Source of the DNA: Nocardia vulneris
GTDB lineage: Bacteria; Actinomycetota; Actinomycetes; Mycobacteriales; Mycobacteriaceae
Length of the DNA: 64,000 nucleotides
Assembly (NCBI RefSeq): GCF_001613425.1
Contig: NZ_BDCI01000035.1
Coordinates: forward strand, 248,001-312,000
Reading direction: 5' to 3'
Below are positions 42,052 through 51,875 of the stretch, one piece after another (within the stretch, counting starts at the first letter, position 1; each line of letters starts with the position of its first letter). The position numbers and the translations under genes are program-made. The notes beneath the pieces are model-generated. The model saw nothing but the letters and a program-made list of their open reading frames with translations, did not search any database and was not told where the DNA came from.

Positions 42052-42573
42052 GTGCTGCTATCCGATGGTGTTGTCGCACTTCGCCCGATCACGATGGCCG
42101 ATGCCGAGGCGCATCTGGCCGGCGAGGACGACGAGCTGGCACATTGGCTGAACGGCGGGCGCGGGACTTTGGAAACCGTCGTGCGACATATCGATCGGTG
42201 TGTCCAGCAGTGGGAGCAGAAGGGGGCGAACCGAACCTTCGCTGTGCTGGATGTCGCGAGCGGAACGCTCGCCGGAACAGTGGACGTGCACACCAGAGAG
42301 CCGTATCTGGCTCCGCGCCAAGCAAATCTGGCCTACGGGATCTATCCGCAGTGGCGCAAGCGAGGCATCGCCACCCGCGCGGTCGAGCTCGCGTGTCGGT
42401 ATATACGAACCGCCGACCTCGCCACTTACGCCGTGATCCGGGTCGACCCGGACAACCATGCGTCCGCGGCGGTAGCGCTGCGTGCCGGATTCTTCTACAG
42501 CCACCACACCGCCGCGAGCGCGGACGACGGACCGATCGACTGTTACCTGCGGGCGGTCACCCCCCGACGCTGA
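42052..42573 (+). CDS. GNAT-family N-acetyltransferase
   Basis: 173 residues from GTG 42052, where the conserved fold begins (VVALRPITMADAEAHLAGEDDELAHWL). Acetyl-CoA loop YGIYPQWRKRGIATRAVELAC (~97-117) and a C-terminal VRVDPDN-like segment VIRVDPDNHASAAVALRAGF are typical of the RimJ/RimL-like subgroup that acts on amino groups of proteins or small amines. The frame is open further upstream but only over repeats. Substrate unknown. Confidence 0.8.
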   Translation: MLLSDGVVALRPITMADAEAHLAGEDDELAHWLNGGRGTLETVVRHIDRCVQQWEQKGANRTFAVLDVASGTLAGTVDVHTREPYLAPRQANLAYGIYPQWRKRGIATRAVELACRYIRTADLATYAVIRVDPDNHASAAVALRAGFFYSHHTAASADDGPIDCYLRAVTPRR

Positions 42574-42765
42574 AACAGCTCAGCTCGCACGGCAACGACT
42601 TCCACCTCGACGAGGACCTCCCGCCGAGCCTTGGTCCACCCAGCCGACCGAACTCTTCCAGCTGAGCCGACCTCCAGGCATCCTCGACCGACGCCGTCCA
42701 CGGCGGGACCGTAGCGCATGCGGCTCCGAACACGCGATCGCTGTGCAATGACCGAAGGAGTTTCC

Positions 42766-43212
42766 ATGGGGGTACGTTCGCGCCAGCTGATGCGAGTCGT
42801 AATAGCCATTGGCGCAACAACTTTCACCATCGCAGGGACAGCGGCAGCCGACACCCTCGGCTTCAACACCGCCGACCGCAGCGTCATCTGCCTCATGGGC
42901 GACACCGAGGTCAAGTGCGCGGTCGCGCCGACAGCAGCGCGCATCACCCTGCCCGGCCCGAAACCCTGTGGGGATTCTTCGATTCCGGTGTTCACCATCG
43001 GCCTGTCCGGCCGGGCGTCCGCCCAGTATTCCTGTGCCAGTTTCGGTTACCCCGGTGCCGAGCGCGTCGTGCGGCCGGGTGAGCGCGTCACGCACGGGGA
43101 GTTCCTGTGTGTCGCCTACGCCGATCGGGACGGCACCGCGGGGTACCAGTGCGCCAATCACGATCACAACTTCTGGGTTTCCCGCAACGACTACCACATG
43201 AGCGGCTACTGA
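42766..43212 (+). CDS. Secreted cysteine-rich protein
   Basis: 148 residues. ATG 42766 is preceded by GAAGGAG with a 5-base spacer, which decides it over ATG 42748. Signal peptide RSRQLMRVVIAIGATTFTIAGTAAA with cleavage near AAA-DT. The mature part has six Cys (ICLMG, VKCAV, KPCGD, YSCAS, FLCVA, YQCAN), suggesting three disulfides, and ends HNFWVSRNDYHMSGY. Not recognised beyond resemblance to small exported proteins of Nocardia-like bacteria. Convergent with the MFS gene, only 10 bp apart. Confidence 0.8.
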   Translation: MGVRSRQLMRVVIAIGATTFTIAGTAAADTLGFNTADRSVICLMGDTEVKCAVAPTAARITLPGPKPCGDSSIPVFTIGLSGRASAQYSCASFGYPGAERVVRPGERVTHGEFLCVAYADRDGTAGYQCANHDHNFWVSRNDYHMSGY

Positions 43213-43222
43213 CACCCGGAAC

Positions 43223-44566
43223 TTATTCGGGCAATGCCTGTTTCGAGTCCACCGCCGATCGGGTGCGAGCGAGTATCCGCTTCCACAGGTACAGCACGCC
43301 GACCGCGGAGGCGATCATGCAGCCGCCGACCACCCAGAGTCCCGCACGCTGGGTGCCGGTCCAATCCTTCAGCCAGCCGGTGATGTAGGGCGCGGCGAAT
43401 CCGCTGATGTTGCCGATGGAGTTGATCAGCGCGATGCCCGCGGCGGCGGCCGCACCGGAGAGGAAGGTGCTCGGCAACGCCCAGAAGGTGGGCAGGGCGG
43501 CGAGGACGCCGACGGCGCACACGGTCACCGCGGCCATGGCCGCGAACGGGTTGCCGAGATACAGCGCGATCGGAATGGCGAGCCCGCCGACCAGCGCGGG
43601 CAGTGCGACGTGCCAGGCCCGCTCGCCGGTCCGGTCGCCGTGCCTGCTCCAGAGCACCATCACGACCGCGCCGATGACGTACGGCACCGCGTTGATCAGG
43701 CCGCGCTGCACCACCGAGTAGTGCGTGCCGTACTGCTCTTGGAAGCCGTTGATGATGGTCGGCAGGAAGAAGCCGAGCGCGTACAGGCCGTAGACGATGC
43801 CGCCGTAGACGAGCGCGAGCCCGAGCACCCGGGAATCGGTGAGCGCCTTGCGTAGCGTCCACTGTTCCTGTTTCTCCACGGCAGCCTGTTCCGCGGCGAG
43901 TTCGCTGCTGAGCCATTGCCGTTCGTCACGGGTCAGCCAGCGGGCCTGGGCGGGGCTGTCGGTGAGGTAGAACCAGGTCACCACCGCGAGGAAGATCGCG
44001 GGCAGTCCTTCGACGAGGAACATGAACCGCCAGCCGCTCAGCCCGAACACCCCGTGCCCGTACTGGATGATCAGGCTGGACAGCGTCGAGCCGAGCGCGG
44101 TGGACACCGGCACGGCCACCATGAACAGGGCGACGATCTTCGCCCGCTGGTTCTGCGGGAACCAGTAGGTGAGATAGAGCAGAATGCCGGGGAAGAAGCC
44201 TGCTTCCGCGACGCCGAGCACGAAACGCAGGATGTACAGGACGGTTTCGTTCGGCACGAACGCCATCGCGGTCGCGACCAGCCCCCAGCTGGCCAGGATC
44301 CGAGCGATCCAGCGGCGTGCGCCGAAGCGGTGCAGCGCCACGTTGCTCGGCACCTCGAGCACCAGGTAGCCGATGAAGAAGATCCCGGAGGCGAGGCCGA
44401 ACGCCGTCTCGGTGAGCCCGAGGTCGGCTTTCATGCCGCTGGGTCCGGCGAAGCCGATATTGACCCGATCCAGATAGTTGACGAAGTAGAGCAGCCCGAG
44501 GAACGGCACCAGTCGGATTACGACCTTGCGCAGTGTCGCGCGGGAAACGTCGGGTGTGACATCCAT
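43223..44566 (-). CDS. MFS transporter, anion:cation symporter (ACS) type
   Basis: 447 residues with about twelve membrane segments. ATG 44566 gives the typical short N-terminus (DVTPDVSRATLRKVVIRLVPFL). Signature motifs: YFVNYLDRVNIGFA, LGLTETAFGLASGIFFIGYLVLEVPSNVAL, LGVAEAGFFPGILLYLTYWFP. These match phthalate, tartrate, 4-hydroxyphenylacetate and D-galactonate permeases, so an organic acid is the likely cargo. The gene is divergent from the RidA gene 130 bp away, but no catabolic enzyme for such an acid is adjacent. Confidence 0.88.
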   Translation of the reverse strand: MDVTPDVSRATLRKVVIRLVPFLGLLYFVNYLDRVNIGFAGPSGMKADLGLTETAFGLASGIFFIGYLVLEVPSNVALHRFGARRWIARILASWGLVATAMAFVPNETVLYILRFVLGVAEAGFFPGILLYLTYWFPQNQRAKIVALFMVAVPVSTALGSTLSSLIIQYGHGVFGLSGWRFMFLVEGLPAIFLAVVTWFYLTDSPAQARWLTRDERQWLSSELAAEQAAVEKQEQWTLRKALTDSRVLGLALVYGGIVYGLYALGFFLPTIINGFQEQYGTHYSVVQRGLINAVPYVIGAVVMVLWSRHGDRTGERAWHVALPALVGGLAIPIALYLGNPFAAMAAVTVCAVGVLAALPTFWALPSTFLSGAAAAAGIALINSIGNISGFAAPYITGWLKDWTGTQRAGLWVVGGCMIASAVGVLYLWKRILARTRSAVDSKQALPE

Positions 44567-44696
44567 CCGCGCACTGTCCCATATCGGGCACCAGGTTTCA
44601 GCCGATACGAGCGGCCGATCGGTATCCGGCCGGAATGGTCCGCCGAACGGCAGGTGACAGCGGAATCGCATGATTCGCGCCGACTACGCTGACGCC

Positions 44697-45110
44697 ATGA
44701 TCAACGAGAGGTTCTCCGATATCCCCGGCGTCGCACCGGGTTTCGGCTACGCCCATGCGGTGACCACCTCGGGTGGCCTCGCCTTCGTGTCCGGCCAGAT
44801 CGCGGTGGACGCCGCGGGCAACGTGGTCGGCGCGGGCGATCTGGCCGCGCAGACCAGGCAGGCGCTGACCAACCTGGAGAACGTGCTGCGCGCGCTCGGC
44901 GCCGACTGGACCGACCTGGTCAAATTCACCTGGTTCGTGACCGATGTCAGTCAGTTGCCGGTGGTCCGCGACGTCCGCGACGAGTTCCTGCGGCCCGCGC
45001 TCGGCGACCGGCCCAATCCCGCGAGTTCCCTCGTCCAGGTGGCCGGGTTGTTCCGGCCGGAGTTCCTCGTCGAGGTGGAAGCCGTTGTCGCGCTGCGCGC
45101 CGCGAGCTGA
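44697..45110 (+). CDS. ridA: RidA family enamine/imine deaminase
   Basis: 137 residues. YjgF/RidA pattern: GVAPGFGYAHAVTTSGGLAFVSGQIAVDAAGNVVGAGDLAAQTRQ region, TNLENVLRALGADWTDLVKFTWFV, and a C-terminal RPNPASSLVQVAGLFRPEFLVEVEAVVAL. The Arg of the canonical carboxylate site in R-x-A-R is replaced by a Pro-Ala-Ser context, so it may belong to an Rid3-7-type subgroup with different specificity. TACGCT six bases before the ATG suggests a leaderless message. Confidence 0.85.
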   Translation: MINERFSDIPGVAPGFGYAHAVTTSGGLAFVSGQIAVDAAGNVVGAGDLAAQTRQALTNLENVLRALGADWTDLVKFTWFVTDVSQLPVVRDVRDEFLRPALGDRPNPASSLVQVAGLFRPEFLVEVEAVVALRAAS

Positions 45111-45270
45111 GCGGCGGGGATGACCCTCGCGCACCGAAACCGCACGGTATGCCCAGGTCGGAACCCGGTATTCGGGGCATCGGATCTGGCGATCCCGGCA
45201 CGGAGCGGGACCGCCGGTGGGAAGCTCGAAGTACCGCAGGTGTCGGGGCGCGAGGGAAGCGAGACGCACA

Positions 45271-47475
45271 GTGGACAAGACGAGCGGATCTGCTGGAGGC
45301 AACGGCAGAGTACTTTCGGCCGAGCGGCCGGAACAGATACGGAATGTGGTCCTGGTCGGGCACAGTGGATCGGGCAAGACCACGCTGGTGGAGGCGTTGG
45401 CGCTGACCACGGGGACGGTGAACCGGGCGGGCCGGGTCGAGGACGGGACATCACTGTCCGATTACGACGAGATCGAGCATCGACAGCACAGGTCTGTGCA
45501 ATTGTCGGTGGTGCCACTGGCCTGGGCCGGGATGAAGATCAACCTGCTGGATACGCCCGGCTACGCGGACTTCGTCGGCGAACTGCGGGCGGGCCTGCGG
45601 GCCGCGGACGCCGCGCTGTTCGTGATCTCGGCGGCCGAGGGCGCCGAAGGCGTCAGCGGTGCCACACGCGCCCTGTGGGAGGAGTGCGCGGCGGTCGGCA
45701 TGCCGCGCGCGATCGTGATCACGCACCTGGACACCGCGCGGGCCGACTACGACGAGATGACCGAGACCTGTCGCGCGGTGCTGGGCGGCGGCGCGTCGGA
45801 AAACATTCTGCCCCTGCATCTTCCGGTGTACGGCCCGAAGAGCGCGGACGGTCATCGCCCGGTCACCGGACTCATCGAGCTGCTGCCCAACTGCGTGGTC
45901 GACTACTCCTCCGGTGAGTGCGTCCAGGCCACGCCCTCGCCCGAACAGCAACCGCTGCTGGACGAGGCCCGCAACCGGCTCATCGAGGGCATCATCGCCG
46001 AGAGCGAAGACGAATCCCTGATGGACCGCTATCTCGGCGGCGAGCCCATCGAACTCACCACCCTCGTCACCGACCTGGAGCGCGCGGTGGCCCGGGGCAG
46101 CTTCCATCCGGTGCTGTTCGGCGCGCCCGCCCCGGAAGGGGCGAAACAGGGATTGGGCACGGTCGAACTGCTGGACCTGATCACCGGCGGCTTCCCGACG
46201 CCGGCCGAGCACATCGTCTCCGCCGTCACCGCCGCGGACGGCAACACCCGCCGCCGGCTCGACTGCGACCCGGACGGCGTGCTCGCGGCCGAGGTGATCC
46301 GCACCGCCTCGGACCCGTATGTCGGTCGGGTGTCGCTGGTCCGGGTCTTCTCCGGCACGCTGCGCGCCGACGACACCGTGCACGTCTGCGGGCACGGACT
46401 GGAAGAACGCGGGCACGAGAGCCACGATGTCGACGAGCGGGTGGGCGCGGTATCCGCGCCGTTCGGCAAGAGCCAGCGCCCGCTCGGCCAGGCCATCGCC
46501 GGCGATATCGCCTACGTCACCAAACTCGGTCACGCCGAAACCGGCGACACCCTGTCCGGCGTGGACAAGCCGCTGCTCATCGAGCCGTGGCAGATGCCGG
46601 ATCCGTTGCTGCCCATCGCCATCACCGCACACAGCAAGGCCGACGAGGACAAGCTCTCGCAGAGCCTGGCCCGGCTGGCGGCCGAGGATCCCGCGGTGCG
46701 GCTCGAACACAACATCCAGACCCATCAGCTGGTGCTGTGGTGTCTGGGCGAGGCGCATCGCGATGTCGCGCTGGAACGCTTGCGCACCAGGTTCGGCGTG
46801 CAGGTGGACGTCGTCGAACATCAGGTGGCGCTGCGGGAAACGTTCGCGGGCAAGGCTTCCGGGCGCGGCAGGCATGTGAAGCAGTCCGGCGGGCACGGAC
46901 AGTACGCGGTCTGCGAGATCGAAGTAGAACCTCTGCCCGGCGGGTCGGGCATCGAGTTCGTGGACCGGGTGGTCGGCGGAGTCGTTCCGCGCCAATTCAT
47001 TCCGTCGGTCGAGAAAGGTGTGCGCGCTCAGGCCACCCGCGGTGTCGCCGCCGGATACCCCCTGGTCGACGTGCGGGTCACGCTGTTCGACGGCAAAGCG
47101 CACTCGGTCGACTCGTCCGATGCCGCCTTCCAGACCGCGGGTGCGCTGGCCCTGCGCGAAGCCGCGGCCACGGCGGGCGTCGCCCTGCTGGAACCGATCG
47201 CCGATGTGTGGGTCGTGGTCTCCGACGACTACGTGGGTCCGGTGTTGAGCGATCTGTCCGGCCGGCGCGGCCGTGTCCTGGGCACCGAACCACATGGCTT
47301 CGGCCGCACCAGAATTCACGCCGAGGTGCCCGAACTCGAACTGAGCCGCTACGCCATCGATCTGCGTTCCCTTTCGCACGGCACCGGTGATTTCAATCGC
47401 ACCTATACCCGGCACGAATCGATGCCGAACCAACTGGCCGCGAGTCTGCGCGAGCAAGGGAAGAAGAAGTCCTGA
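45271..47475 (+). CDS. fusA2: Elongation factor G-like GTPase (FusA2 type)
   Basis: 734 residues from GTG 45271. GTPase motifs: G1 GHSGSGKTT (~33), G3 DTPGYADF (~97); G4 reads THLD rather than NKxD, a known trait of this EF-G paralogue group. Domains II-V of EF-G follow, with the domain IV region GRGRHVKQSGGHGQYAVCEIEVEP and a domain V ending in SHGTGDFNRTYTRHESMP. Mycobacteria carry such a second copy (Rv0120c). It probably acts on ribosomes or as a tetracycline-protection-like factor, but the true role is unclear. Not essential fusA, which sits in the str operon elsewhere. Confidence 0.9.
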   Translation: MDKTSGSAGGNGRVLSAERPEQIRNVVLVGHSGSGKTTLVEALALTTGTVNRAGRVEDGTSLSDYDEIEHRQHRSVQLSVVPLAWAGMKINLLDTPGYADFVGELRAGLRAADAALFVISAAEGAEGVSGATRALWEECAAVGMPRAIVITHLDTARADYDEMTETCRAVLGGGASENILPLHLPVYGPKSADGHRPVTGLIELLPNCVVDYSSGECVQATPSPEQQPLLDEARNRLIEGIIAESEDESLMDRYLGGEPIELTTLVTDLERAVARGSFHPVLFGAPAPEGAKQGLGTVELLDLITGGFPTPAEHIVSAVTAADGNTRRRLDCDPDGVLAAEVIRTASDPYVGRVSLVRVFSGTLRADDTVHVCGHGLEERGHESHDVDERVGAVSAPFGKSQRPLGQAIAGDIAYVTKLGHAETGDTLSGVDKPLLIEPWQMPDPLLPIAITAHSKADEDKLSQSLARLAAEDPAVRLEHNIQTHQLVLWCLGEAHRDVALERLRTRFGVQVDVVEHQVALRETFAGKASGRGRHVKQSGGHGQYAVCEIEVEPLPGGSGIEFVDRVVGGVVPRQFIPSVEKGVRAQATRGVAAGYPLVDVRVTLFDGKAHSVDSSDAAFQTAGALALREAAATAGVALLEPIADVWVVVSDDYVGPVLSDLSGRRGRVLGTEPHGFGRTRIHAEVPELELSRYAIDLRSLSHGTGDFNRTYTRHESMPNQLAASLREQGKKKS

Positions 47476-47483
47476 GAACAGGA

Positions 47484-47519
47484 TTCGGGCCCATCCACCG
47501 CGTAGTGCATGGGCCCGAA
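47484..47519. terminator. Bidirectional terminator fusA2/phosphatase
   Basis: 11-bp perfect arms (TTCGGGCCCAT and complement), 14-nt loop, between convergent genes. Confidence 0.8.
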
Positions 47520-47533
47520 CCACTTCCGGTCGA

Positions 47534-48439
47534 TCAGCTGACAAGGTTCTTGCGCAGCTTCAGGATGGTGCCGGCGTCCAGTCCGAGGCCCTGGGTGAGG
47601 AACTTGCCGAAATCGCCGTAGTCCTGCTCGATCTTGGCGATGGCGACGTCCAGGTACGCGTCACGCACCTCTTGCAGCGGGATCAACAGATCCGGATTCT
47701 GCATCAGACCGGCCTGTTTCACCTGCTGCCGCAGCGCCGCGTCCGCCGCGGCGCGATACTGGTTGGACAGCAGATAGTCTTGCCGCGCAGTACGTTCCGG
47801 CACGCCGACCGCACGCAAGGTCACATAGGTCAGCCAGCCCGTACGGTCCTTGCCCGCGGTGCAGTGGTACAGCGTCACCTTGTCGGTGTTGGCGAGATCC
47901 TTGATGGTCTGCCCGAACGCGGCCTGCGACTGCTGGGTGAAGAAGCTGGCGTAGACGCCCTTCATGATCTCCTCGGCCTTGCCGTTGCCGAGCATCTCTT
48001 CCTGCTTCACCGGATCACGCAGCTGGATCACCGAGAGCAGCTTCTGGAACAGTCCGGTGTCGTCGATCGGCCTGGCGACCGCCTGCGCGCCGGGGATCGG
48101 CTTGTCCGCGCCGGCGAACTGCACCTCGGCCGGGGTGCGGAAGTCGATCACCTTCTGCACTTTCAGGCCCGTCAGCTTCTGCACGTCGGCGGCGGTGAGC
48201 TTCTCCAGCGAGTCGGCGCGAACGGCCTTGCCCGACTTCACCTTCGCTCCGTCATAAGTGCGATATCCGCCGATATCGCGGGCATTGATCGCGCCCTGCA
48301 GATCGATCTTCCCGCCCGCGGCGATCGCGGACTCCGCCTGCGCGTCGGGTTGTGCGGTCGCGAACGGCGAGGCGGTCGTCGCCGTCAGCGCGAAGGTCGC
48401 CAGCACTGCGGCGAACAGCGAAACTATTGAGTACTTCAT
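47534..48439 (-). CDS. Secreted tyrosine-protein phosphatase-like protein
   Basis: 301 residues from ATG 48439. Signal peptide KYSIVSLFAAVLATFALTATTASPFATA. The phosphatase P-loop HCTAGKDRTG (C-x5-R with Lys-Asp) near residue 197 and INARDIGGYRTYDG near 50 place it in the PtpB/DUF tyrosine phosphatase family that accepts phosphotyrosine and phosphoinositides. Predicted exported; homologues in pathogens act in host cells. TACTGT lies 8 bases before the ATG and no ribosome site is evident, so the message may be nearly leaderless. Divergent from guaD. Confidence 0.88.
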   Translation of the reverse strand: MKYSIVSLFAAVLATFALTATTASPFATAQPDAQAESAIAAGGKIDLQGAINARDIGGYRTYDGAKVKSGKAVRADSLEKLTAADVQKLTGLKVQKVIDFRTPAEVQFAGADKPIPGAQAVARPIDDTGLFQKLLSVIQLRDPVKQEEMLGNGKAEEIMKGVYASFFTQQSQAAFGQTIKDLANTDKVTLYHCTAGKDRTGWLTYVTLRAVGVPERTARQDYLLSNQYRAAADAALRQQVKQAGLMQNPDLLIPLQEVRDAYLDVAIAKIEQDYGDFGKFLTQGLGLDAGTILKLRKNLVS

Positions 48440-48799
48440 GGCGCGGGACAGTAGGGCGCGCGACACGGCCGCTGCCGGGTTTCCCGCCGATCCCGCCGCA
48501 GTTGCCCCGCTCACCGGAATCACCCCGCCGACCAGCGGGATCACCGCGCCGGACAACGGGATTCAGACTGGACAACCGACCGGATTCCGCACCCGAGGCG
48601 AGGGTGGGCGCCAGGAACACCTCGTGCCCCCAGCGTGCGAACATCAGCAGGCGCTCGCCGCGACGGAGAGTTGGCAGGCAGCCGCACCGTACAGAGTTCC
48701 CCGCGCCCACCTTCCTCGGAGATCATCCCGGTTGGCCGCCGCTCTCGCAAACGCGCGCCGGACCCGCCCCTCGGATGTCGAACGGCTAGCGTCGAGGAC
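48440..48799. other. 360-bp divergent region phosphatase/guaD
   Basis: Near the phosphatase start a short motif repeats (GGAATCACCCCGCCGACC, GGGATCACCGCGCCGGAC, then GGGATTCAG; 48517-48567). TAGCGT at 48787-48792 lies 7 bases before the guaD ATG. No gene. Confidence 0.55.
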
Positions 48800-50146
48800 A
48801 TGGCCGAACGCGTGGAGCTGCCCACCGTTTTCCGCGGCACCGTATTGCACTTCCTGCGCGATCCCGGCCCCGACAGCGCATCCGACGCATGGGAACTGTT
48901 CGAGGACGGCGCGCTCGCGATCGCCGCCGACGGCACCGTCGCCTGGGCGGGCGAGTGGTCCGCGCTGCCGGAGCGACTTCGCGGCACGGTGGTCGATCAC
49001 CGGGGCAGGCTGATCGTGCCCGGTTTCGTGGACGCCCACATCCACTACAGCCAGTACGACATGATCGCGAGTTACGGTGCGCGCCTGTCGGATTGGCTAC
49101 AAGACTACGTGTTCCCGGCCGAGCAGGAGTTCGCGGATCCCGCGCACGCGCGCCACATCGCCGAGCGCTTCCTCGACACCTTGCTGGCCTGCGGCACCAC
49201 CACCGCGAGCGTGCACCCGACCGTGCATCCGGCCTCGGTCGACGCGTTCTGCGCCGCGGCCCGAGCCCGTGACCTGCGGATGACGTGCGGCAAAGTGCTG
49301 ATGGACCGGCAGCCGGACGCGCCGGAGTTCCTCCGGGACCGGACGCTGTCCGACGCCGAGCACCAGACCCGGCAGCTCCGCACCCGCTGGCACGGCAACG
49401 GTCGCCTGACCTACGCGATCACCCCGCGCTTCGCGCCGTCCTCTACAGACGAGCAGCTGGCCTTGGCCGGTCGGCTGTTCCGCGAGTTCCCGGATGTCGC
49501 GTTGCAGACCCATGCCGCGGAGAGCGGTCCGGAAACCGAACAGGTCCTCGCCCGCTTCGCCGGAGCCCGCTCATACCTCGACGTCTACGACCGCGTGGGC
49601 ATGCTCGGCCCCCGCTCGCTGTTCGCCCACTGTGTACACATCGACGCACGGGACCGGTCCCGGATGGCCGAGACCGGTGCCGCCATCGCCTTCTGCCCCA
49701 CCTCGAACCTGTTCCTCGGCAGCGGACTGTTCGACCTGCCCGCCGCCTGGCAGGCAGGTGTCCGGGTCGGTCTCGGCACCGATTGCGGTGCGGGCACCAG
49801 CTATTCGATGCTGCGCACCCTCAACGAGGCATACAAGGTGGTCATGCTCAGCGAATCGGCGAAACCCGAAGCGCAGCGCACCACCTTGAACGCACTGCGC
49901 GGGTTCTACCTCGCCACTCTCGGCGGTGCCGAAGCGATGTACTGCGACGAGCGCATCGGCAACTTCCGCGCCGGAAAGGACGCCGACTTCGTCGTGCTGG
50001 ACTGGGCGGCCACCCCGGTCCTCGCGCACCGCGTCGACCGAGCCCGCGACTTCCCTGAACGGCTGTTCGCCCAGATGATGCTCGGCGACGAGCGTTCCGT
50101 GGTGGCCACCTACGTCATGGGACGACGCGCCTACACCCGGCCTTAG
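48800..50146 (+). CDS. guaD: Guanine deaminase
   Basis: 448 residues. Amidohydrolase metal ligands: PGFVDAHIHYSQYDM (H-x-H, ~76), the guanine-deaminase TPRFAPSSTDEQ block (~217), QTHAAES (~243), FAHCVHID (~281) and GLGTDCGAG (~328) with the metal Asp. YGARLSDWLQDYVFPAEQEF is diagnostic for GuaD rather than other cytosine/adenosine deaminases. Converts guanine to xanthine and ammonia in purine salvage or nitrogen scavenging. Transcript probably leaderless (TAGCGT, 7-base gap). Confidence 0.93.
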   Translation: MAERVELPTVFRGTVLHFLRDPGPDSASDAWELFEDGALAIAADGTVAWAGEWSALPERLRGTVVDHRGRLIVPGFVDAHIHYSQYDMIASYGARLSDWLQDYVFPAEQEFADPAHARHIAERFLDTLLACGTTTASVHPTVHPASVDAFCAAARARDLRMTCGKVLMDRQPDAPEFLRDRTLSDAEHQTRQLRTRWHGNGRLTYAITPRFAPSSTDEQLALAGRLFREFPDVALQTHAAESGPETEQVLARFAGARSYLDVYDRVGMLGPRSLFAHCVHIDARDRSRMAETGAAIAFCPTSNLFLGSGLFDLPAAWQAGVRVGLGTDCGAGTSYSMLRTLNEAYKVVMLSESAKPEAQRTTLNALRGFYLATLGGAEAMYCDERIGNFRAGKDADFVVLDWAATPVLAHRVDRARDFPERLFAQMMLGDERSVVATYVMGRRAYTRP

Positions 50147-50195
50147 GCTTCCTCTGCGGTTCAGCTCGTCGCCTGGCAAGGGCCGATACCAGGGT

Positions 50196-50252
50196 TGTCT
50201 CGACGACGGGCAGGCGGCGAGCTGGACCGTGGCGGCGCCGGATGTCGAGACA
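50196..50252. terminator. Possible terminator between guaD and esterase
   Basis: 9-bp arms TGTCTCGAC/GTCGAGACA with a 39-nt GC-rich centre between convergent genes. Weak evidence. Confidence 0.35.
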
Positions 50253-50256
50253 GGGC

Positions 50257-51732
50257 CTAACGCCGCGCCGCGCGCAACTCCTCGGCGCGCGGGTCGTACA
50301 CCACCTTCGATTCAGGATGATCGAACACGCGCACCGGACGCGTGTCCGCGTCGAACCGCTCCCAGCCCGGGTCGCCGTGTGCGACGAAATCCACCCAGGC
50401 GCGGTGCATTTCGTCGGCGAGCGGCTGCGGCGGGTTGGGGCCGGTGATCGCATGGCCGGATGCGAGAGTGTCGAAAATGAACGAGGTCTCCAGTGCGTGG
50501 CAGGCGCCGAGCCCAGCCACGCCGGAGGGCCAAGCGAATTCGTAGACGAACGTCGGCGCGTGCGCACAGACTTCCGCGAACCGCACGATATCGGCCCGGA
50601 ACGCGACATCGGTGAAGATCGCGGCCAGCAGATCCGCCGGCGTCGCGCTCGGCCGGTCGGCGGCGAACACGTCGGCGAGTTCCGGTGCCATTCCGTAGCG
50701 GCTGAGGAAGAACGGCAACGTTTCGGCGGTCACCGCTGGGGCGACACCGGTCGGCATCAGGAAGAAACGGAACTCCTCGGCGGCGTAGCCGCAGAGCAGT
50801 GGCAGCGCTCGATCCGGTTGCGATTCCAGCATTTTCACCGGTGTGTCCGTCAGCACGTCCCCGTCGACCACCGGGAAGAAGCTGAGGATGCCGATCCCGT
50901 TCGTGATGAACGACGCGCCCCAGCGTTGCGCCGACGGATCGATCATCTGGTCCAGCGCCACCGCTTGCTGCGCGTCCAGCAGTTCTTTCTCCCCTTGTGC
51001 GCCGAAAGCGGTTGCGGAGGGCTCTATTCCGAGCTTCGCCGCCGCGGCTGCCGACAACTTGCGGGCATCGTCCATGGGGGCGGCCGCGACGGTGGTGCCG
51101 TTCTGGATGATCGCGTGTCGGAAAAGTCCCTGCGCCAAGGGAGTAGCGAGCAGCGCGGCGACGCTCATACCGCCCGCGGACAAGCCGCCGAGCGTGACCT
51201 TGCCCGGGTCGCCACCGAAGGCCGCGACATTCTCCTGCACCCAGCGCAGCGCGAAGATCTGGTCGTGCAGACCACGATTCGCCGGTGCGCCGTCCAGCAC
51301 CGCGAAACCGGCCATGCCGACGCGGTAGTTCATCGACACCACCACGACGCCGTCCCGCGCGAAGGCGCTGCCGTCGGCGACCGCGCCCGCATTGGACCCG
51401 CGCGAGTATCCGCCGCCGTGGATCCAGACCAGCACCGGCAGCCCGCCCGCGCTCGGATCCGGCGTCCACACATTGACATTCAAGTATTCGTCGCCCGGCA
51501 CCCGGTTCATGGTGACCAACGCCTGGATTCCGTCGGGGTAGGGCGCCTGCGGACAGGTCGCGCCATACGTCGTCGCGTCCCGCACCCCCGCCCACTCCCG
51601 CACCGGCTTCGGCAATTCGAACCGCGCCGCCCCCACCGCAGGTGCGGCATAAGGAATCCCGAGAAACGCATGCACCCCCTCCCGCACCACACCCCGAACC
51701 TTGCCCCCACTGACCGACACAACCGTGTCCAC
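50257..51732 (-). CDS. Type-B carboxylesterase
   Basis: 491 residues. The GTG at 51732 has AAGGAGGGG 3 bases upstream; the frame runs further but over repeats. Esterase hallmarks: EGVHAFLGIPYAAPAVGAARF (~17), LPVLVWIHGGGYSRGSN (oxyanion hole, ~95), GGDPGKVTLGGLSAGGMSVAALL (nucleophile Ser in G-x-S-x-G, ~180), a Glu region and HALETSFIFDTLAS with the catalytic His near 404. Cytosolic (no signal peptide). Hydrolyses carboxylic esters; substrate unknown. Confidence 0.9.
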   Translation of the reverse strand: MDTVVSVSGGKVRGVVREGVHAFLGIPYAAPAVGAARFELPKPVREWAGVRDATTYGATCPQAPYPDGIQALVTMNRVPGDEYLNVNVWTPDPSAGGLPVLVWIHGGGYSRGSNAGAVADGSAFARDGVVVVSMNYRVGMAGFAVLDGAPANRGLHDQIFALRWVQENVAAFGGDPGKVTLGGLSAGGMSVAALLATPLAQGLFRHAIIQNGTTVAAAPMDDARKLSAAAAAKLGIEPSATAFGAQGEKELLDAQQAVALDQMIDPSAQRWGASFITNGIGILSFFPVVDGDVLTDTPVKMLESQPDRALPLLCGYAAEEFRFFLMPTGVAPAVTAETLPFFLSRYGMAPELADVFAADRPSATPADLLAAIFTDVAFRADIVRFAEVCAHAPTFVYEFAWPSGVAGLGACHALETSFIFDTLASGHAITGPNPPQPLADEMHRAWVDFVAHGDPGWERFDADTRPVRVFDHPESKVVYDPRAEELRAARR

Positions 51733-51875
51733 GATCCCCTCCTTCTCCCCGTTCGTCCGCAGCGATCCCACGAACCCCACCCCATACTTCCCCCATCGCA
51801 TCTGATCGAAACCACACCCCCACAAGCGCATCCGCACCCCGAATCCAGCAGCACCCGCCCCCGCGGAGAGACCGC